Shown piece after piece: positions 11,048 to 23,521 of a stretch of 64,000 nucleotides of DNA. Source of the DNA: Lycorma delicatula (Eukaryota; Arthropoda; Insecta; Hemiptera; Fulgoridae); contig NC_134455.1 of the NCBI RefSeq assembly GCF_047948215.1, positions 77,067,189 to 77,131,188 of the forward strand, in the 5' to 3' direction. Both the position numbers and the translations under genes were made by a program. Positions within the stretch are counted from its first letter, which is position 1. Every line of letters starts with the position of its first letter. Under the pieces are notes generated by a model that did not search any database, was not told the DNA's origin, and saw only the letters and a list, made by a program, of their open reading frames with translations.

Positions 11048-11229
11048 ACTATTTGGCCATCTTTTGGGCAGTAGATCTATTATTTGCTCATCTGTCAGCT
11101 CCTTAGTAAGTACTCCACCTCATGCATCCGATTCTTAACCACACATTCTTGCATGCAGACAGTAATTTTCAAACATTCTCCCATAGAATTTTTTTCCAGA
11201 GCTGACGATAACAAACTAGTTCAGTTTTT

Positions 11230-11889
11230 ATCACCTTTTTATTTCATACATTTTCAATGGGATTAATTCCTTACTTCGTTCAGGCCTGGAGAGAATTTCA
11301 ATATTGTTCTTAATTTTTTTTTCCTGAAGCATTATTACGTTAATAAATTAAATCTTCATCTAAATGACATTGTTGACGAGTGACAGCATTACTTCTAAGT
11401 TTCACAATACTACACCCAGTTTATAAATCCATTAATTATTCTCCTAGCAAGCTGGTTGTGGTTTAAGAACATATTTATGTGATTTTTTCCTGTAGTATGT
11501 TTCCTTTTCCCCAAAATTAAAGTAAAATATGAACCTGCTCCAAAGCAAATCAAAATGTTTGTGGATTTTTCATGCCTGAAAGTAAGTTTAACCTCCTTTT
11601 CGTACATATTAATATATTTCATATTTTGTGACAATTTTTAAGTTATATTTATTAATTGAATTATAATTCTAGGAATTTTGGCTTGAAATGGATTTTTAGG
11701 TCTTTTAAAAATGTTGTAAATAAATTTATGAAATTTAATTTTGTTAGAACAGTTCTTATTTTTTTCTCTTTTTCTTAACTATCTGAACAGCTTCACATCA
11801 TTTATATATATATATTTGTTAAATATATTTCCTTCTGATGAATTAATTAACCATTTCCTTTGTATTGCTGCTATTTTTTATGTTATTAC

Positions 11890-11926
<37 letters not shown>

Positions 11927-12100
11927 TTGCCTTTTAAATAATTTACCTTTGGAAAATATCATTTTTTTGACAAGATTTAAGATTTTTGATAGATTATATT
12001 AAATCCTTTGAATGGAGATTAATGAGTGGTTTCTACTGACAAAGTTTAAGGTGAAACATCCACCACGTAATTATTGAAACATCTTAATTATACCAGATTA
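11230..12100. other. AT-rich sequence with an ATT microsatellite
   Basis: No gene is seen. An (ATT)n tract with one AGT interruption occupies about 11887-11927. The 5' end of the R1-clade element lies somewhere near the start of this stretch. Confidence 0.5.
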
Positions 12101-12470
12101 AATTAAGTCAATAATATAATAGTAAATGAATTTTTATATTTATATATATACGTGTGTGACAAGAAGGGAAGTACAATATGAGAGGTTTATACACGTATGT
12201 GTGTGTATTACAGTAGAAGGGGGTTTTGTTGGCAGAGTAAAGTGACTGGACATAGGTGTTGTTTGTTCTCAGTGTTTGCTCTCTGCAGCCGCTTAAGTGC
12301 CCCTCCCGTAACATTCTCTTCCTCCAGTATTTCCTCCCACCCGTAACGCAGACTCCCAGAACTCTATCCGACCTCCTTTCTACGACCACTAGTCTGTTTG
12401 AACACATTTCTGTTACGTTCATTCGGCTGCCTTGTGCGACCACACTTTCTCCTTCCATTTAATTGGCGTT
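12100..12470. other. GC-enriched island, open on both strands, unidentified
   Basis: A cytosine-rich block (CCTCCCGTAACATTCTCTTCC and similar runs) is open for about 350 bases on the minus strand (12108-12458) and for 207 on the plus strand. Neither translation shows a domain or a family I know, and the composition bias alone explains the lack of stops. It may be a conserved noncoding element or transposon debris. Confidence 0.25.
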
Positions 12471-12479
12471 ATAGAGTGT

Positions 12480-13970
12480 AAAAAGATAATTTCATTAAAA
12501 ACTTAAAAATCATTTTTTGTGTTATTACGAAACATTATGAAAGTTTTATTTGAATACCTCTTTAATATAAGTAGTATTGTAAGAGTTCAGAGACATTTCC
12601 TTTTTTATGGACAAAAATGCTTGATTATAAACAAATACGCAGTTACGATTAATTTTCAAGAAAATGATAAAAGTACTCGTATAATTCAAAGATGATTAAA
12701 TTTTTTCTTAAAATATTTACATTAGTAAACTCTTTTAATTAAATTTTATTAAATTACTTATTTCTGAAAGGAGAACTTCCTTATTTTTAGTAACAACGAA
12801 AATTATTTGTTTTTTTTTATTAAGGCAGTCATCAGAGTTTGACTAATTTTAATTGTTTGTGAGGAAAATAATAAAGGAAAAATAACATGATAGGAAAAGT
12901 ATTTGGATTACAAAAAGAACAGTTCAAGAAATAGGTGTTCCCACATTATACAATATAAGGGATATTTTTAATTACAGTATATCTTTAACCAACAAATAAA
13001 TAGTCTATTTGGTATTAAGAAACCGAATAAAATAATAATATTATTATCAAAAATTCCCACTATACCGAATAGAATGATAATATTATTATCAAAAATTCCC
13101 ACTATACTACGATTAAATAGAATCTAAACTTCCTTTAAAATTATTAACGTAATATTTTTGTTGTCTGCGGAGAGGAGACTGTTAAACATGACCGATAACT
13201 GTTGGAATTTTATTAGTTTTATACATCCTTAATTTACAACATTTTACGTACTTTCTTACGAGAATCAGGTGTTGGACTATTACGTGGTTTTAGGTAAATG
13301 GTGACATCAATTTATTTTAAATTATTATTATTACTTTAAAAATCAGGAAAAATGAAAAAAGATAGAATAATATAGCTTTTAGATTTTTTTTTTGTTTTTA
13401 ACATAATTATTAAAATGCTGATTAAATTTTACTCAAATTTCGGAATTTTGAAATTTGGTTGTATTTAATAATCGATAACTAGAATTAGTCACCCCAAATT
13501 TTCAGGTTAGCTGTTAGGTTTTTTCTATATATTTCACTTTTTCTCTGCTCTTTTCAGAAGTTTGTTACGAGAAAAGTTTTGGGTTTCAAGAAGAGAAATA
13601 TAAAATATTTTCTTTTGTAATAGAAAAGATTTTTAATCATTATTAAATAAAATAATTTTTTATTCTTTTTTCGTTTGAAGTCAATTTTTTTTTAGTTCTG
13701 CATTAAACATTTCAGTAAAGAATCACGTGTTTTTTTTATTAACCAGTACGACTACTGGTCAAGAAAAAAATGTATGTTTGTGTAAAACTGTAGTATACAA
13801 ATTGATAGATTTGTTTACTGCAAATAGATATTTTAAAAAACTTCAAATTCAAAATTTGTGAAAATAAAGTGTTATTATAAAAAGTGGTCACTTTGCGAAC
13901 AAGATTTTATAAACAAGACTACGTTTTAATTTTCAAAAAGTGCAGAATAGTTTCCAAGTTCTTTCATACA
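12480..13970. other. AT-rich sequence, no gene seen
   Basis: The only structured piece is a 42-bp tandem duplication at 13022-13105 (separate entry). Confidence 0.5.
13022..13105. repeat. 42-bp tandem duplication
   Basis: Two adjacent units (13022-13063 and 13064-13105) each start ACCGAATA and end ATTCCCACTAT, differing at only a few positions. It looks like a recent local duplication. Confidence 0.85.
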
Positions 13971-13973
13971 ATC

Positions 13974-14133
13974 GGTTTCCGTGGCGCGATTGGTAGCGTC
14001 TCGGTTTTTCATCTGGAGGTCCCAGGTTCGAATGACGATCAGCCATGGCATCCCCACGCGCTAAAAAATTGCCATTTCATCTCATTCTCTGAACCAATAC
14101 CTAATGGTGGTCCCGAAGGCTAAAAAAAAAATA
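13974..14133 (+). mobile_element. Family B tRNA-derived SINE
   Basis: The head reads CCGTGGCGCGATTGGTAGCG (A box) and GGTTCGAATGAC (B box, GGTTCGAAT). Between them are TCTCGG and CATCTGGAGGTCC, as in the other family B copies. The tail contains ACCTAATGGTGGTCCCGAAG followed by an A-rich run. It is non-coding; the open frame that crosses it is incidental. Confidence 0.8.
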
Positions 14134-14139
14134 AAAAAC

Positions 14140-16440
14140 TTCTATGTAAACTAACATGTTCCCTACTACCAAATGACCTAATCTTTCTAACGAACTATTG
14201 CTTTTACTTAAATTCTGTAACACGTGTGTTTATTCATGCATGATTCCTTATGATTCTAACATTCAGATAGATATTTTAAGATATGGAGCGTTAGGGAAGG
14301 ATTTTTTTTTTAAATCTCAGTTATTTAAAAGTAAAAGTAAAAATTTCCACTTTACGAACTATTAAAAATATTTTATGAAGTAAATGTATTCAAAATGATC
14401 AGTTTATCTGAGGCTTTTTGGATTTTTTAACTAATAAAATTTTCTTTATAACTGAAATATTTTTTTTAGAGTATAGAATGTGTTCAATAATTTACTTAAC
14501 TTAAATCTTATGTTATATTATTTAAAAAAGTAATTTTGTGAAACATCTTGGAAAAAATATTTTATGATAAAATTACGTAGACTAGTTGACATAATAGTAC
14601 AAAACCTTTCTTACTGCAATCTTCAATCATACATTTTCCTAGAATTACTTTTTTTTTATAGTCACACTTCTGAATAAAATAGTAATGAAAATTTTTTCTT
14701 GTTCAAAAGTTATTTTACTGGTTTTATGTATTTCTATATCCCATTTTATTTTGTAATATTCTCTTAGGATCAAGGCTTATCATAAAATATTCATTCCAAA
14801 TGTTCTTTTAAGTATTTTATGTATACAGATTTTACCCTTTACACATGTTTATACCAGCAAAGTAACTATGCTTGGATTTCGTTGTCTAAAAACTTTTATT
14901 TTTTTTATGAGATTCTGCCACAAATTTCCATTCCAGTTCATCTTAAACACTTTGTTTTCAAATCAGACCAAAAATATTTAAAATTTTTCTGTAATACCTG
15001 ATAAACCTCTACTCATAGTTTTTCTGGTCAATATTTGTTATCGTAAAGCACCATATGAAATATAATTATTTTAAAGAATTTTTTATTCAGTTCCTAAATT
15101 ACGTTGGAAACAGGTAGATTTATTATTGATATCTAATATCTCTCTTGGTAAAAACTGTCTAATCTTTAAGCTTGACTATTTTTTTTTTCTACTTTTTTGT
15201 ATATTACGTATTAAATCACATGTATTAATATTATATGTATTAATACATATGTATTAATATTTAACTTTTTTTGGTTGCAATCGTTTTATTATAGATTACA
15301 TATCAAATCGCAATTTTTTCTAATAATGAGTCTATCAAATCATTCATTACTGCTCATTAATGTTTAAAAATATGTTAAAATAACATTATATTCATCAGGA
15401 AATCTTAATGAGTTTGTTTTGTTTATGAATTTTTATTGTATTTCAATTTTTTTTTTTATATCTTCCTTTACTGCTTTTTACAAGTACAAATTGAAAATAA
15501 ATAAGGATATTTTAAATAGGTAATCTATTTGTTTTTATATTTCCTTCTTATCTATTCCTATAATAGAAACCCGGTTCTTGTAAATCCTTTAAACAACTCC
15601 TTTTTTCCTCTCTACATATCCCTCCTAATTTAATTGTTTTAATTATTGTAGTCTACATTTAGAACTTTAGAGTTGGTGGAGTAAATGTTATGTTATTTTC
15701 TGAACTGAATATAATTTGTTGTATTATTTATATTTCTCTAATTAGTAATAAAATTATTTAATTCAGTCCTTTTTTACAATGATAAAGGATAAATTATTAT
15801 ATTATTTATGAAAAAGGTTTTTAAAAAATCGTAGTTATTTAAAGCGTTGACAAAAGAAGCATGCGTTAAATAAAAGATTACATTATTTTATTAAAAAATT
15901 CAAAGAAAATGATATTTTATTAAGGAAAGAATTTTAGGATAAAGATATTCTTGAGTAAGAATCTCTTAGGTATACGACCTATAAAGAAGTGATTGTTTAT
16001 AATCACCATTTCTTTTTTAATTGCCATGGTAAAACAACGAACAAATATATTATGCTTAAATATTTGTGCCAAAGTAATTTGTGTAATAAAATATTAAGAA
16101 TTTATGACTTCTCAAACGTTTTTATAATTAGGAACGTAAATTGGTCTTTTATCTTTGAAAGGTCTGTTAGTTCATTGCTTGTTCGGTCGAATAGTGCTAA
16201 CAAAGTAAGTTGAGGATATTATTTTTATTAATCAATAAATAATTATATATTATGAATAAATAATACTATTATTATATTTAATCCGATTAATATTTATAAA
16301 TAATTTTTTTTTCTATCTATAAACATGTTTTAGAAAATTTTTAATTTAAAAATTATATAAATATAGATAATAAGATATTATATTGATTAAGCCTTTACAA
16401 TTTGACATTTTCTGTGTTACATATTATTATTTACAATTGT
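14140..16440. other. AT-rich sequence, no feature seen
   Basis: Only simple AT-rich DNA and a short self-complementary stretch around 15225-15262 (repeated ATGTATTAATA). Confidence 0.5.
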
Positions 16441-16750
16441 GGGCTTTATTTGTAAACGTTGCAAGCCAGTTCTAGTCAGAATAAAATATGAATGATGCTT
16501 TTAGCTTTGTTTTCATTGGTAGGTCCGTACCGTCCTTCAAAGGGAATTATTGATCCTAGTGACATGACATTCACATGCACATATGCACATGCACTCGCTG
16601 TTCCCCTCTCTACCTTCTACCCCATCATGTTAGCCCTCTGGTCACCACCATGCTTGCAAATTAAACCCCATGCTAGCTCTGATTTCATCTCTTGCCCGGC
16701 TTTACTCTTGCTATTGTTGTTTAAGCCAAATGTTCTATTGGTATTTTTTT
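16440..16750. other. GC-enriched island, unidentified
   Basis: A pyrimidine-rich, less AT-rich block holds an 86-codon frame (16492-16752) with no recognisable domain. CATGCACATATGCACATGCA near 16576-16595 is an internal small repeat. No function can be assigned. Confidence 0.25.
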
Positions 16751-16759
16751 AAATTATTT

Positions 16760-18290
16760 ATATATATATATATATTATTTTAATTTGAAAAAAAAAATAT
16801 TGATGTACATTTAATACGTTATTTTTAACTAAGAAATTTTACTAATACTCACATCATTTTAAATGTTAAGAACATAAATAAAAACAAATTTTAAAATTTA
16901 AATTTAAAAAGTATTCTTAATAATCAAATAAAATTGTAAAAAATAATAAATTTTGATTGCATAACATTTAAAACTACATTAATTACATTTATTTCTATCT
17001 GCAACAAATATGTTTTGACTGTGATAAGTGTAAAATTTTGAATCTTGAAATTCAAAATTCATGAAATTCTATAATTGTATTTATTTTACCCTTTTCAAAA
17101 CTGAAGAGGGTTGTTATTACTCTAAAAAAATGACAGATGAAAATTTAACACGTTTAGATTTTCCTCAACAAAATGTATGTCTTACTTATTTCCTCTCCTT
17201 AATATTACAACTCTATTTAATAAGGAAGTAATATTAAGATGTATTTCCTTATCAGATATGCAATATATACATTCAAAAATTCTTAAAAGATAATGAAAGT
17301 TATAGATTTAAAAAAATATTAGCGTTGTAATCTGATATTTCTTTAAATAAAAGTAATGACTTCCAATTATGAAATATTTACAGTTCTTTAACGTTTTAAT
17401 TAATAGTTGTAATGTGTTAACTGGCACTAAATATTTTAAATAAGTGGAAATCCACTTATGACGTATCCATATGTAACTACTGATTAAAATGTTACCTTAC
17501 AAGCTAATTTGTTTTAGTATTGAAACATACTAAAGGATTTTCATGTACGTTTTTAAGGATTTTTCACTGATTATGTAAGTTTTCTGTATTTTTAATAATG
17601 AAATAACATAATATATCCCATACAGAAAGTAATTATTTTATATACTGACAAATTTAGATAAAACTTTAGATACACCAATCAAAAACTCATGAAAATTACA
17701 AATTACTAAATGGAAGACATTACTAGAAGAATAATCATTCAAACACTTAAATTACCTTCACGGTATTGTCAGATTTGTTTTATCATACACCTACGATGGT
17801 TAAAAGATAGACTTAATGTAAATCATTAATTTATTGCGGGTTTTAATATCGGAGAGATGATTTCTGACACTTTTTACAGATGGTGTTTCAAATTAACTCA
17901 AGAAAGCTTGTCCAAGCGATAGTTATAAAAAGTGAAACGGGAATGATTGGTTATTTAGCCCTACTAGAATCGTTGATATCGAATGAATATAATGATAAAA
18001 TAACAGAAACTATCCACAAGTAAATCATGCACGGAACGGAATATTGAATACCTAGCATCTTAAAATGGATGTTTTCAATTATTAGGAAAAAATTCTTAAC
18101 ACAACAACCCTGACCCAAGGTCGGTATTCATTATCTTGACAGCAATTACATATTCTAAAAAAGCGACTTACGCAGCCAAGCGAACACACTCCTCCTATTG
18201 GAAATAGAGAACTTTTGGATACATACTCCACTTGGTAGAATATATGTCTAGGAAATCCATTTGACTGTTCATATGTTCATTTATGATCGT
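16760..18290. other. AT-rich sequence, possibly with upstream Penelope debris
   Basis: No clear gene is seen. The last 400 bases before 18290 are less AT-rich and may be decayed upstream coding sequence of the Penelope-like element that follows, but I could not find RT motifs in any frame. Confidence 0.4.
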
Positions 18291-18295
18291 TTTAG

Positions 18296-18520
18296 ATTGG
18301 ACAAATAGGAAGAAAATTAAAATTCATATTTAACGAATACGTGAGATCTTTTACAAATCAAAAACAAGATACTAATTATACAGCGCATTTAATAACAGAA
18401 GGACACACCCAAATAAAAAGGGAAGAAATAATGAAATTAATTCACAAATGTGTTAAAGGAAGAAGAACGAACATTTTAGAAAATCTAAAAATTTTTAAAT
18501 TAAATGTAACAATAAAATGA
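18296..18520 (+). pseudogene. Penelope-like element GIY-YIG endonuclease fragment
   Basis: One frame reads IGQIGRKLKFIFNEYVRSF, then AHLITEGHT and GRRTNILENLKIFKL before a TGA. This matches the second half of the GIY-YIG endonuclease domain at the C-terminus of Penelope-like retroelements: the YIGQTGRSFKTRF block, the following arginine and glutamate-histidine helix, a histidine-containing HLIxxGH segment, and the closing LNxLExxxIxK block. The GIY half lies upstream but is scrambled. The frame is open for 75 codons and ends at what looks like the natural stop. The RT domain, which would lie upstream, is not visible. In intact elements this domain nicks target DNA. Confidence 0.65.
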
Positions 18521-18524
18521 TAAT

Positions 18525-19330
18525 AAATGAACAGATTAACAATCAAGCCGATGTCATTTTCAAAAACCACAAATTATTAAAAACAAGAAATGGATAAATA
18601 AAATTAGAAAATAAATATAACCATTAATAACAAAATAAACAAGAAGGCCAGATAAGGCATAACGTCAAATATAGCGAGGAGCGTTGACTAAAAGCTAGAT
18701 AAAGATTAACAGAAATTTAAAAGTACCAGTACAATAAGTTTTAACAATGGAGTGGTTTCAAAACGCGTAAAAATGTGATAAAAGAATGAAGCTAAAAAGG
18801 TAAACAATACTCAACATAGAAACTATAGTGATCTTCAACAGAAAATATAGTAATTATTATTATTTTAATAACAACAAAGAGAATTCTGCTTAATGTTGTT
18901 GGTATAAAACTTTTATAAAAATTATTTTTTTTGTTTTAATTTTCTATTAAGAATTTAAAGAAAATATTTAATAATACTCGGTCTTAAAATCCAAAAGTGT
19001 ACTACACTTTTGGATTTTATTTTATTACATATATATCAAGTTACATCGAAAATAAAATATTTAAATTAAATAAGAAACTACAATATAATAGACAAAATTC
19101 ATATTTTGAGTAAATTGAATATTGGATCATACTAAGGTTATGATTAAATATTAAAGAGACCTAGTAATTTTTATAATTAAAATTTTTTTAACAGCTTATA
19201 TTAAAGGATATTAAAAAGTTTTGAAATATATTGTGTTTTCTAGAACTTTAATGGGGTTTAATAAAGAGAAAATTTAGAAAACGTCACCAAGGAGCTGAAA
19301 AGACGAAGCCTTTCATTGCTATGAAATACT
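18525..19330. other. AT-rich sequence with one perfect hairpin
   Basis: The first 300 bases may be 3' sequence of the Penelope-like element. A perfect inverted repeat lies at 18985-19019 (separate entry). Nothing else is seen. Confidence 0.4.
18985..19019. repeat. Perfect 17-bp inverted repeat with 1-base centre
   Basis: Arms 18985-19001 and 19003-19019 (TAAAATCCAAAAGTGTA and its exact complement) flank a single C. It is too symmetric to be chance, but there is no T-run or gene to suggest a terminator role. Confidence 0.85.
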
Positions 19331-19349
19331 GGGTGATTCAAAAAGTATT

Positions 19350-20395
19350 TTACAATTTAAATAAACTATGTAGAAATTTCTTGAGATTCGTTTGTGGTCT
19401 CATTTTTGTAGAAAACACATTAAGTTTAACACCCAAAAATTCACTTTGGTTCGATATGCCTTCCATTTGCAATGCAGCATTTATATTACGTGAAGTTGAT
19501 ATCATTCCAGATTGTACCAGCAAGTTGGGCGTTACCTCTGCAGCTGCGATTGTAATTAGAAGTCTTAGCTCAACAAGATCAGCAGGAAAAGGTGGTAAAA
19601 ACATCCGATTTTTAATGAAATTCCGTAAGATAAAATCTAGCGCGATCAAATCTGGGGAGCAAGCCGGCCATGCAATTAGACCTTCATGACCAATCCACCG
19701 ACCTGGGAATTGAGTATCGAGAAAATTTCAGATTTCTAGGCGGTACTGCGAAAGTTCCCCATCTTGCTGATAGAAATGGCTCCATCATGGTCATCATCGT
19801 CTAACTGAGGAATTGAAAAATTTGAAGCATGTCCAGATAAACGAAAACATTTACGGTTGCCTCCCGGAAGTAGAACGGGCCGTACAGATTTTGATTGCCT
19901 AGGGAATAAAAACATTGACCTTAGGGCTGTCATGAATGTGCTGCAAAGTTTCATGAGCATATTTTCGCTGAACCATATTCGACAGTTATGGGTGTTCACC
20001 TTACGACTGATCTGAAACGTTGACTCAATACAAAAAATTACATTGTCTTCAAATGTATCGTTGTCAATTCAAATCCAACATTTCCACACAAAACTGCAGC
20101 CGAGCAACTTCGTCGTCATTGTAATGTATTGAACAACGGTTGGTTTGTGTGGTTTCATGTGCAATTGTTTATGTAATACGTGCAATACAGTCAGTTGTGG
20201 AATGCCAGTCTCACGTGATGCACGTTGAGGTGATTTCTTCAGACATCCTGCAAAGCTTTCTCTGCATTGTTCCACAGCAGCTTCACAAATACGAGGGCGT
20301 CCTGTTGATTTTGAATATTTAACAGAACAACCAGTTTCAACAAAGCTTTGGTGCCAAGAGTAAATTGTAAACCTACTACGAGCTCCCTACTGCAC
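19350..20395 (-). pseudogene. Mariner-type transposase, decayed, nearly full length
   Basis: Read on the minus strand across several frameshifts. Near 20395 there is RRFTIYSWHQSFVETGCSVK then GRPRICEAA, a helix-turn-helix block with the GRPR linker. Next, ASRETGIPQLTVLHVLHKQL is a second DNA-binding block. NTHNCRIWF precedes the catalytic core. FYQQDG near 19770 holds the second catalytic aspartate, and WIGHEGLIAWPACSPDLIALD near 19650 holds the third. At the first catalytic site the expected SDEATF reads CIESTF (near 20030), so that aspartate is lost. With many frameshifts and stops this is a dead copy. Terminal inverted repeats were not identified. Confidence 0.8.
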
Positions 20396-20399
20396 TCTC

Positions 20400-20730
20400 T
20401 ACGAAAAAATTGTAATAATTTTTATACGTAATATAAAATCTATATTTCAATATACGACATGTAAAATTTGTTATCAAAATGGTATGAGCTAATTTAAATT
20501 ATGATTATTTGTGGAATATTGGGCTTATATATTTTTATGTTAATATAAAATCCCGTTTATTAATATTATAACGAAATGTAAAGAATTTGTTTATATCACA
20601 AACATACCTTTAACGTATTAAAGTGAGTAAAACATAAAGGTTTTTATTTCTTCCAACGCAAAGGAATATCTTAATCATTTGTAATAAAATAAAACATTAT
20701 TTTATAAAATATATTGCGTTTAATAACTGA
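20400..20730. other. AT-rich sequence, no feature seen
   Basis: Nothing recognisable. Confidence 0.5.
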
Positions 20731-21150
20731 TTACTTAAAAAAAGGGGAATATGAAATATATTTTAAAGGAAACTCTAAAAAGTGAACAAAAAAATGAATG
20801 GAGCAATAGATATTGTTTTACGTGCGTGTAATTAGATGAATATTCAGCGGTGAATATGTATAAAGATATAGAGTAGCAGAATACTGGTAAGGCAACGATG
20901 ATGGTTTGGGTTTTTGGTTTTTGTTGTGGTACGGCACGGCGGGGACTAAGGATATCGCGTGAGAAGACAAAGCCTGGTGGTAATGGATGAACTGCGCTAC
21001 AATACACGAGGGGTAATCTTTTAGAGAAACAAAACGAGGGAGGTAAAAAGCAAAGGAAGGAGATGGGATTGATAAGACGTGATGATGGATTGCACCACCA
21101 CCACCACACCGAGAGCCACAAGGAAATCTACATTGCAAAGAAGAAGCAGC
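20730..21150. other. GC-enriched island, unidentified
   Basis: A purine-rich block (on the plus strand) leaves two overlapping minus-strand frames open (106 and 128 codons). A run of CACCACCACCACCAC-type sequence near 21092-21110 would code histidine or tryptophan repeats. Both translations look like composition artefacts, with no domain. It may be a promoter-proximal or conserved noncoding element. Confidence 0.25.
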
Positions 21151-21744
21151 AGCGGCTCATTGTCTATATTATTTAGATTATATAATAGCTTTAGTATAAA
21201 AAAATAGAAATAAAGTAAAATTAATTTTATATCACAACTGTTAAGTAGTAGATTTGACTGACATCAGTTCAACCTAATGAATTTGACTCGCAAGTTTAAC
21301 GAATAATTAACAATGATGGAGCATAATATACTGGCTTTACTGTGTTGTTGCAGGATCTTAGTTAAAACCGGATACTTATTTAATTTTAATTATACGGTCA
21401 ATGTATTTCGTTATAAAGAAATAATAATTTCTCAATTAATTCGAATCTGAGGCATGATCACAATACTTTTGCATTGTGTTGAGAATTAAACTAAAGTCTG
21501 AACTTAAGTATGAAATATCGATAAAGCTAACATTGCCCTAAAATTTTTAATTTATTACATGAAATTCTAGATTTAGTAGCATTCCAAGATGACTGAGCGC
21601 TGGTTACCCAGGATAGCATCGCAGCTCTTTCGATATACACCTCTGTGTATTATAAATTAAAAGGATTTTAAAAGGAACTCATTTAATTAAGGTACATTCA
21701 TTCAACTATTTTAATGTTACATGTTCAGAAATAAATGCGCAGGC

Positions 21745-21935
21745 TGTCCTCTACGTACACATCTCAGGAATGGTGAAACTGAGACTGTACGAGAACACAC
21801 TTCATTTACACTCATACATATCATTCTCATTCATTCCCGTCAGGTAAGTATTCGTTCAGGTATTAACCTGAACGGTAATTCCCGGAGGCTAAACAGGAAA
21901 AAGAAAAAAAGAGAAAGGCTGTACTCTATGGTTGT
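21745..21935 (+). mobile_element. Family A SINE, 5'-truncated, tail type 1
   Basis: This copy lacks the tRNA head. It starts within the core at ACACATCTCAGGAATGGTG and continues with CTTCATTTACACTCATACAT, a region rearranged around TCAGGTATTAACCTGAACGG, then CCCGGAGGCTAAACAGG and an AAAAAGAAAAAAAGAG tail. Confidence 0.8.
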
Positions 21936-22053
21936 ATGTCTGAGGTGAAATTATTTCTCCAATTGAATCGGATATTTCTAATCTGAGCGGGAAATTTCTT
22001 AGATTCGAATAAGCCCGAATATAGGCCTACTATATAGAGTACAATTATATAAC

Positions 22054-22179
22054 TTTCTTAGCTTTGTCATAACTAAACCATACGTGACATTTACAATCGC
22101 TGTACAGTACATAGAGTTTTGAAAGTGGAATATATCCGAAATGCGTCATCATTGATTTAGTTATGACGAAGCTAAGAAA
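22054..22179. repeat. Hairpin-forming inverted repeat, 25-bp arms
   Basis: Arms 22054-22078 and 22155-22179 are inverted complements with a single mismatch (TTTCTTAGCTTTGTCATAAC against GTTATGACGAAGCTAAGAAA), separated by 76 bases. The total size of about 125 bp fits a small MITE or a hairpin transcript. No flanking duplication is obvious. Confidence 0.7.
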
Positions 22180-22199
22180 TGTAGATAAATGTAGAAAAT

Positions 22200-23520
22200 A
22201 AATATTTCTAATTAGGTCAATAAATGTCTGATTTTATGGTATATGTTAATTGTGGTATATATTTCGTAAACAATAAATAATTATCTATATTTTGAATTTA
22301 TATAGGCTAAAAGATAGTGTTCACTGAATGTGCAACAGGACTAGAGATTTAATTTCAGGAAATTATAGCTGCATATGTTGGATGCTTTCTACTATGTATT
22401 GCTGGTATCGACTGTACGAGGAAAGCAGACTACTGTTTGTAGCTACCCGCGTGTTTTAACTGCTTCTGGCTATTATGCACAAATTAATTAAAGTTAGAAT
22501 GTACCAATTTAATTATGAATATATTTACTAATTAAAAATTTTGTAAAAAAACCGAAATAATTAATATTATCATTTTTCTTTTTAATACAGTCGAAATGGT
22601 TAACTTCGTTGAATTAATACATTAATTAACTATGACTCCAAAACAAAATATTAGAAATTTATTCGCAATATTTCTAATAAAAATAATAGTAATATTATAA
22701 CTAATTGTATATGATTATGATTATAAGAAGGCATAAAATAAATAAAAAACACAAATGTAATGAAAAGTTCATATTTATTTTAAAATGGAATCATTGCAAT
22801 CCAGTAATTAAATTTTTAGCTACAGAAAAATATTTTAATGGCTTCTGCTGATTTTTTTTTTAATGAAAATTTCTTTTCAGTAGTCCCTCATTCTCTGTAA
22901 CGTGAAGAAAATAATTCCGTAATGAGGGATCGAATTTTATAATACATAAAATAGCAATTAAAATGGTGGGTAGTTGAAATGAAGTAGGTGGTGACGTTAA
23001 AGTTTCCTGGATTAATATTTGTTCTCGAATTCTCATTTAAATATATTACTAAGGTATAAAATTCTGAGAGAAAAACAAAATTTACGATGAAAATTTGTTT
23101 ATTGAAAATCAATAGAATTTTTTCTTTTAATTTAACTTTTTTTTTTTTGTTTTACCATTTAAATTTTAACTTTAATTACGTTCCAAAAGGAAAACTTTAT
23201 AAAGTCTGATGACTTATGAAGCTCTTTCATCCAATCATTTTTGCATTAAAATGTAACAAATAACAGGTTACTGTAATACATTGATAAATCTTTGAATAAA
23301 TAGCATTTAATAATATCCAAATTCATATGGAGCACATTCATTTAATATCATATCCAATTAATGGATATCAGATGTAAGCGAATGAAAATAATACTTCTAA
23401 TAATAAAAAAATTATAAAACTGCAACTTGTTTATAAGAGCCATTTAAAGTTTTACATTTAAATAAAACCTGACTTTTTGGCTATTTTATAGTTAATATTT
23501 TTTTACCGAATTTTCTAAAA
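22200..23520. other. AT-rich sequence, no feature seen
   Basis: No gene, RNA or repeat that I can support. Confidence 0.5.
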
Positions 23521-23521
23521 A

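Larger units (their letters stand above)
6704..11220 (-). mobile_element. R1-clade non-LTR retrotransposon
   Basis: This element of about 4.5 kb reads right to left: ORF1 with three CCHC knuckles, ORF2 with an AP-type endonuclease, reverse transcriptase and C-terminal CCHC motif, then a 3' UTR of about 330 bp ending in an A-run (T-run at about 6703-6715 on the plus strand). Gene order, the overlapping ORFs and the zinc-knuckle pattern match the R1 clade of the I group. GC content is well above the surroundings. Damage is light: one frameshift near 8700, one in-frame stop near 7805 and a probable frameshift near 11110. The 5' boundary is not resolved. Left-flank DNA is AT-rich unique sequence, not 28S rDNA, so this is either a relative that does not target rDNA or an off-target copy. 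Confidence 0.88.

Noticed and set aside
12108..12462. Overlapping open frames on both strands
   Set aside because: Both are open because of skewed composition; neither shows a domain, and they exclude each other.
20735..21138. Two minus-strand frames with tryptophan- and cysteine-rich starts
   Set aside because: Composition artefact of a CACCACC-type run; no recognisable protein.
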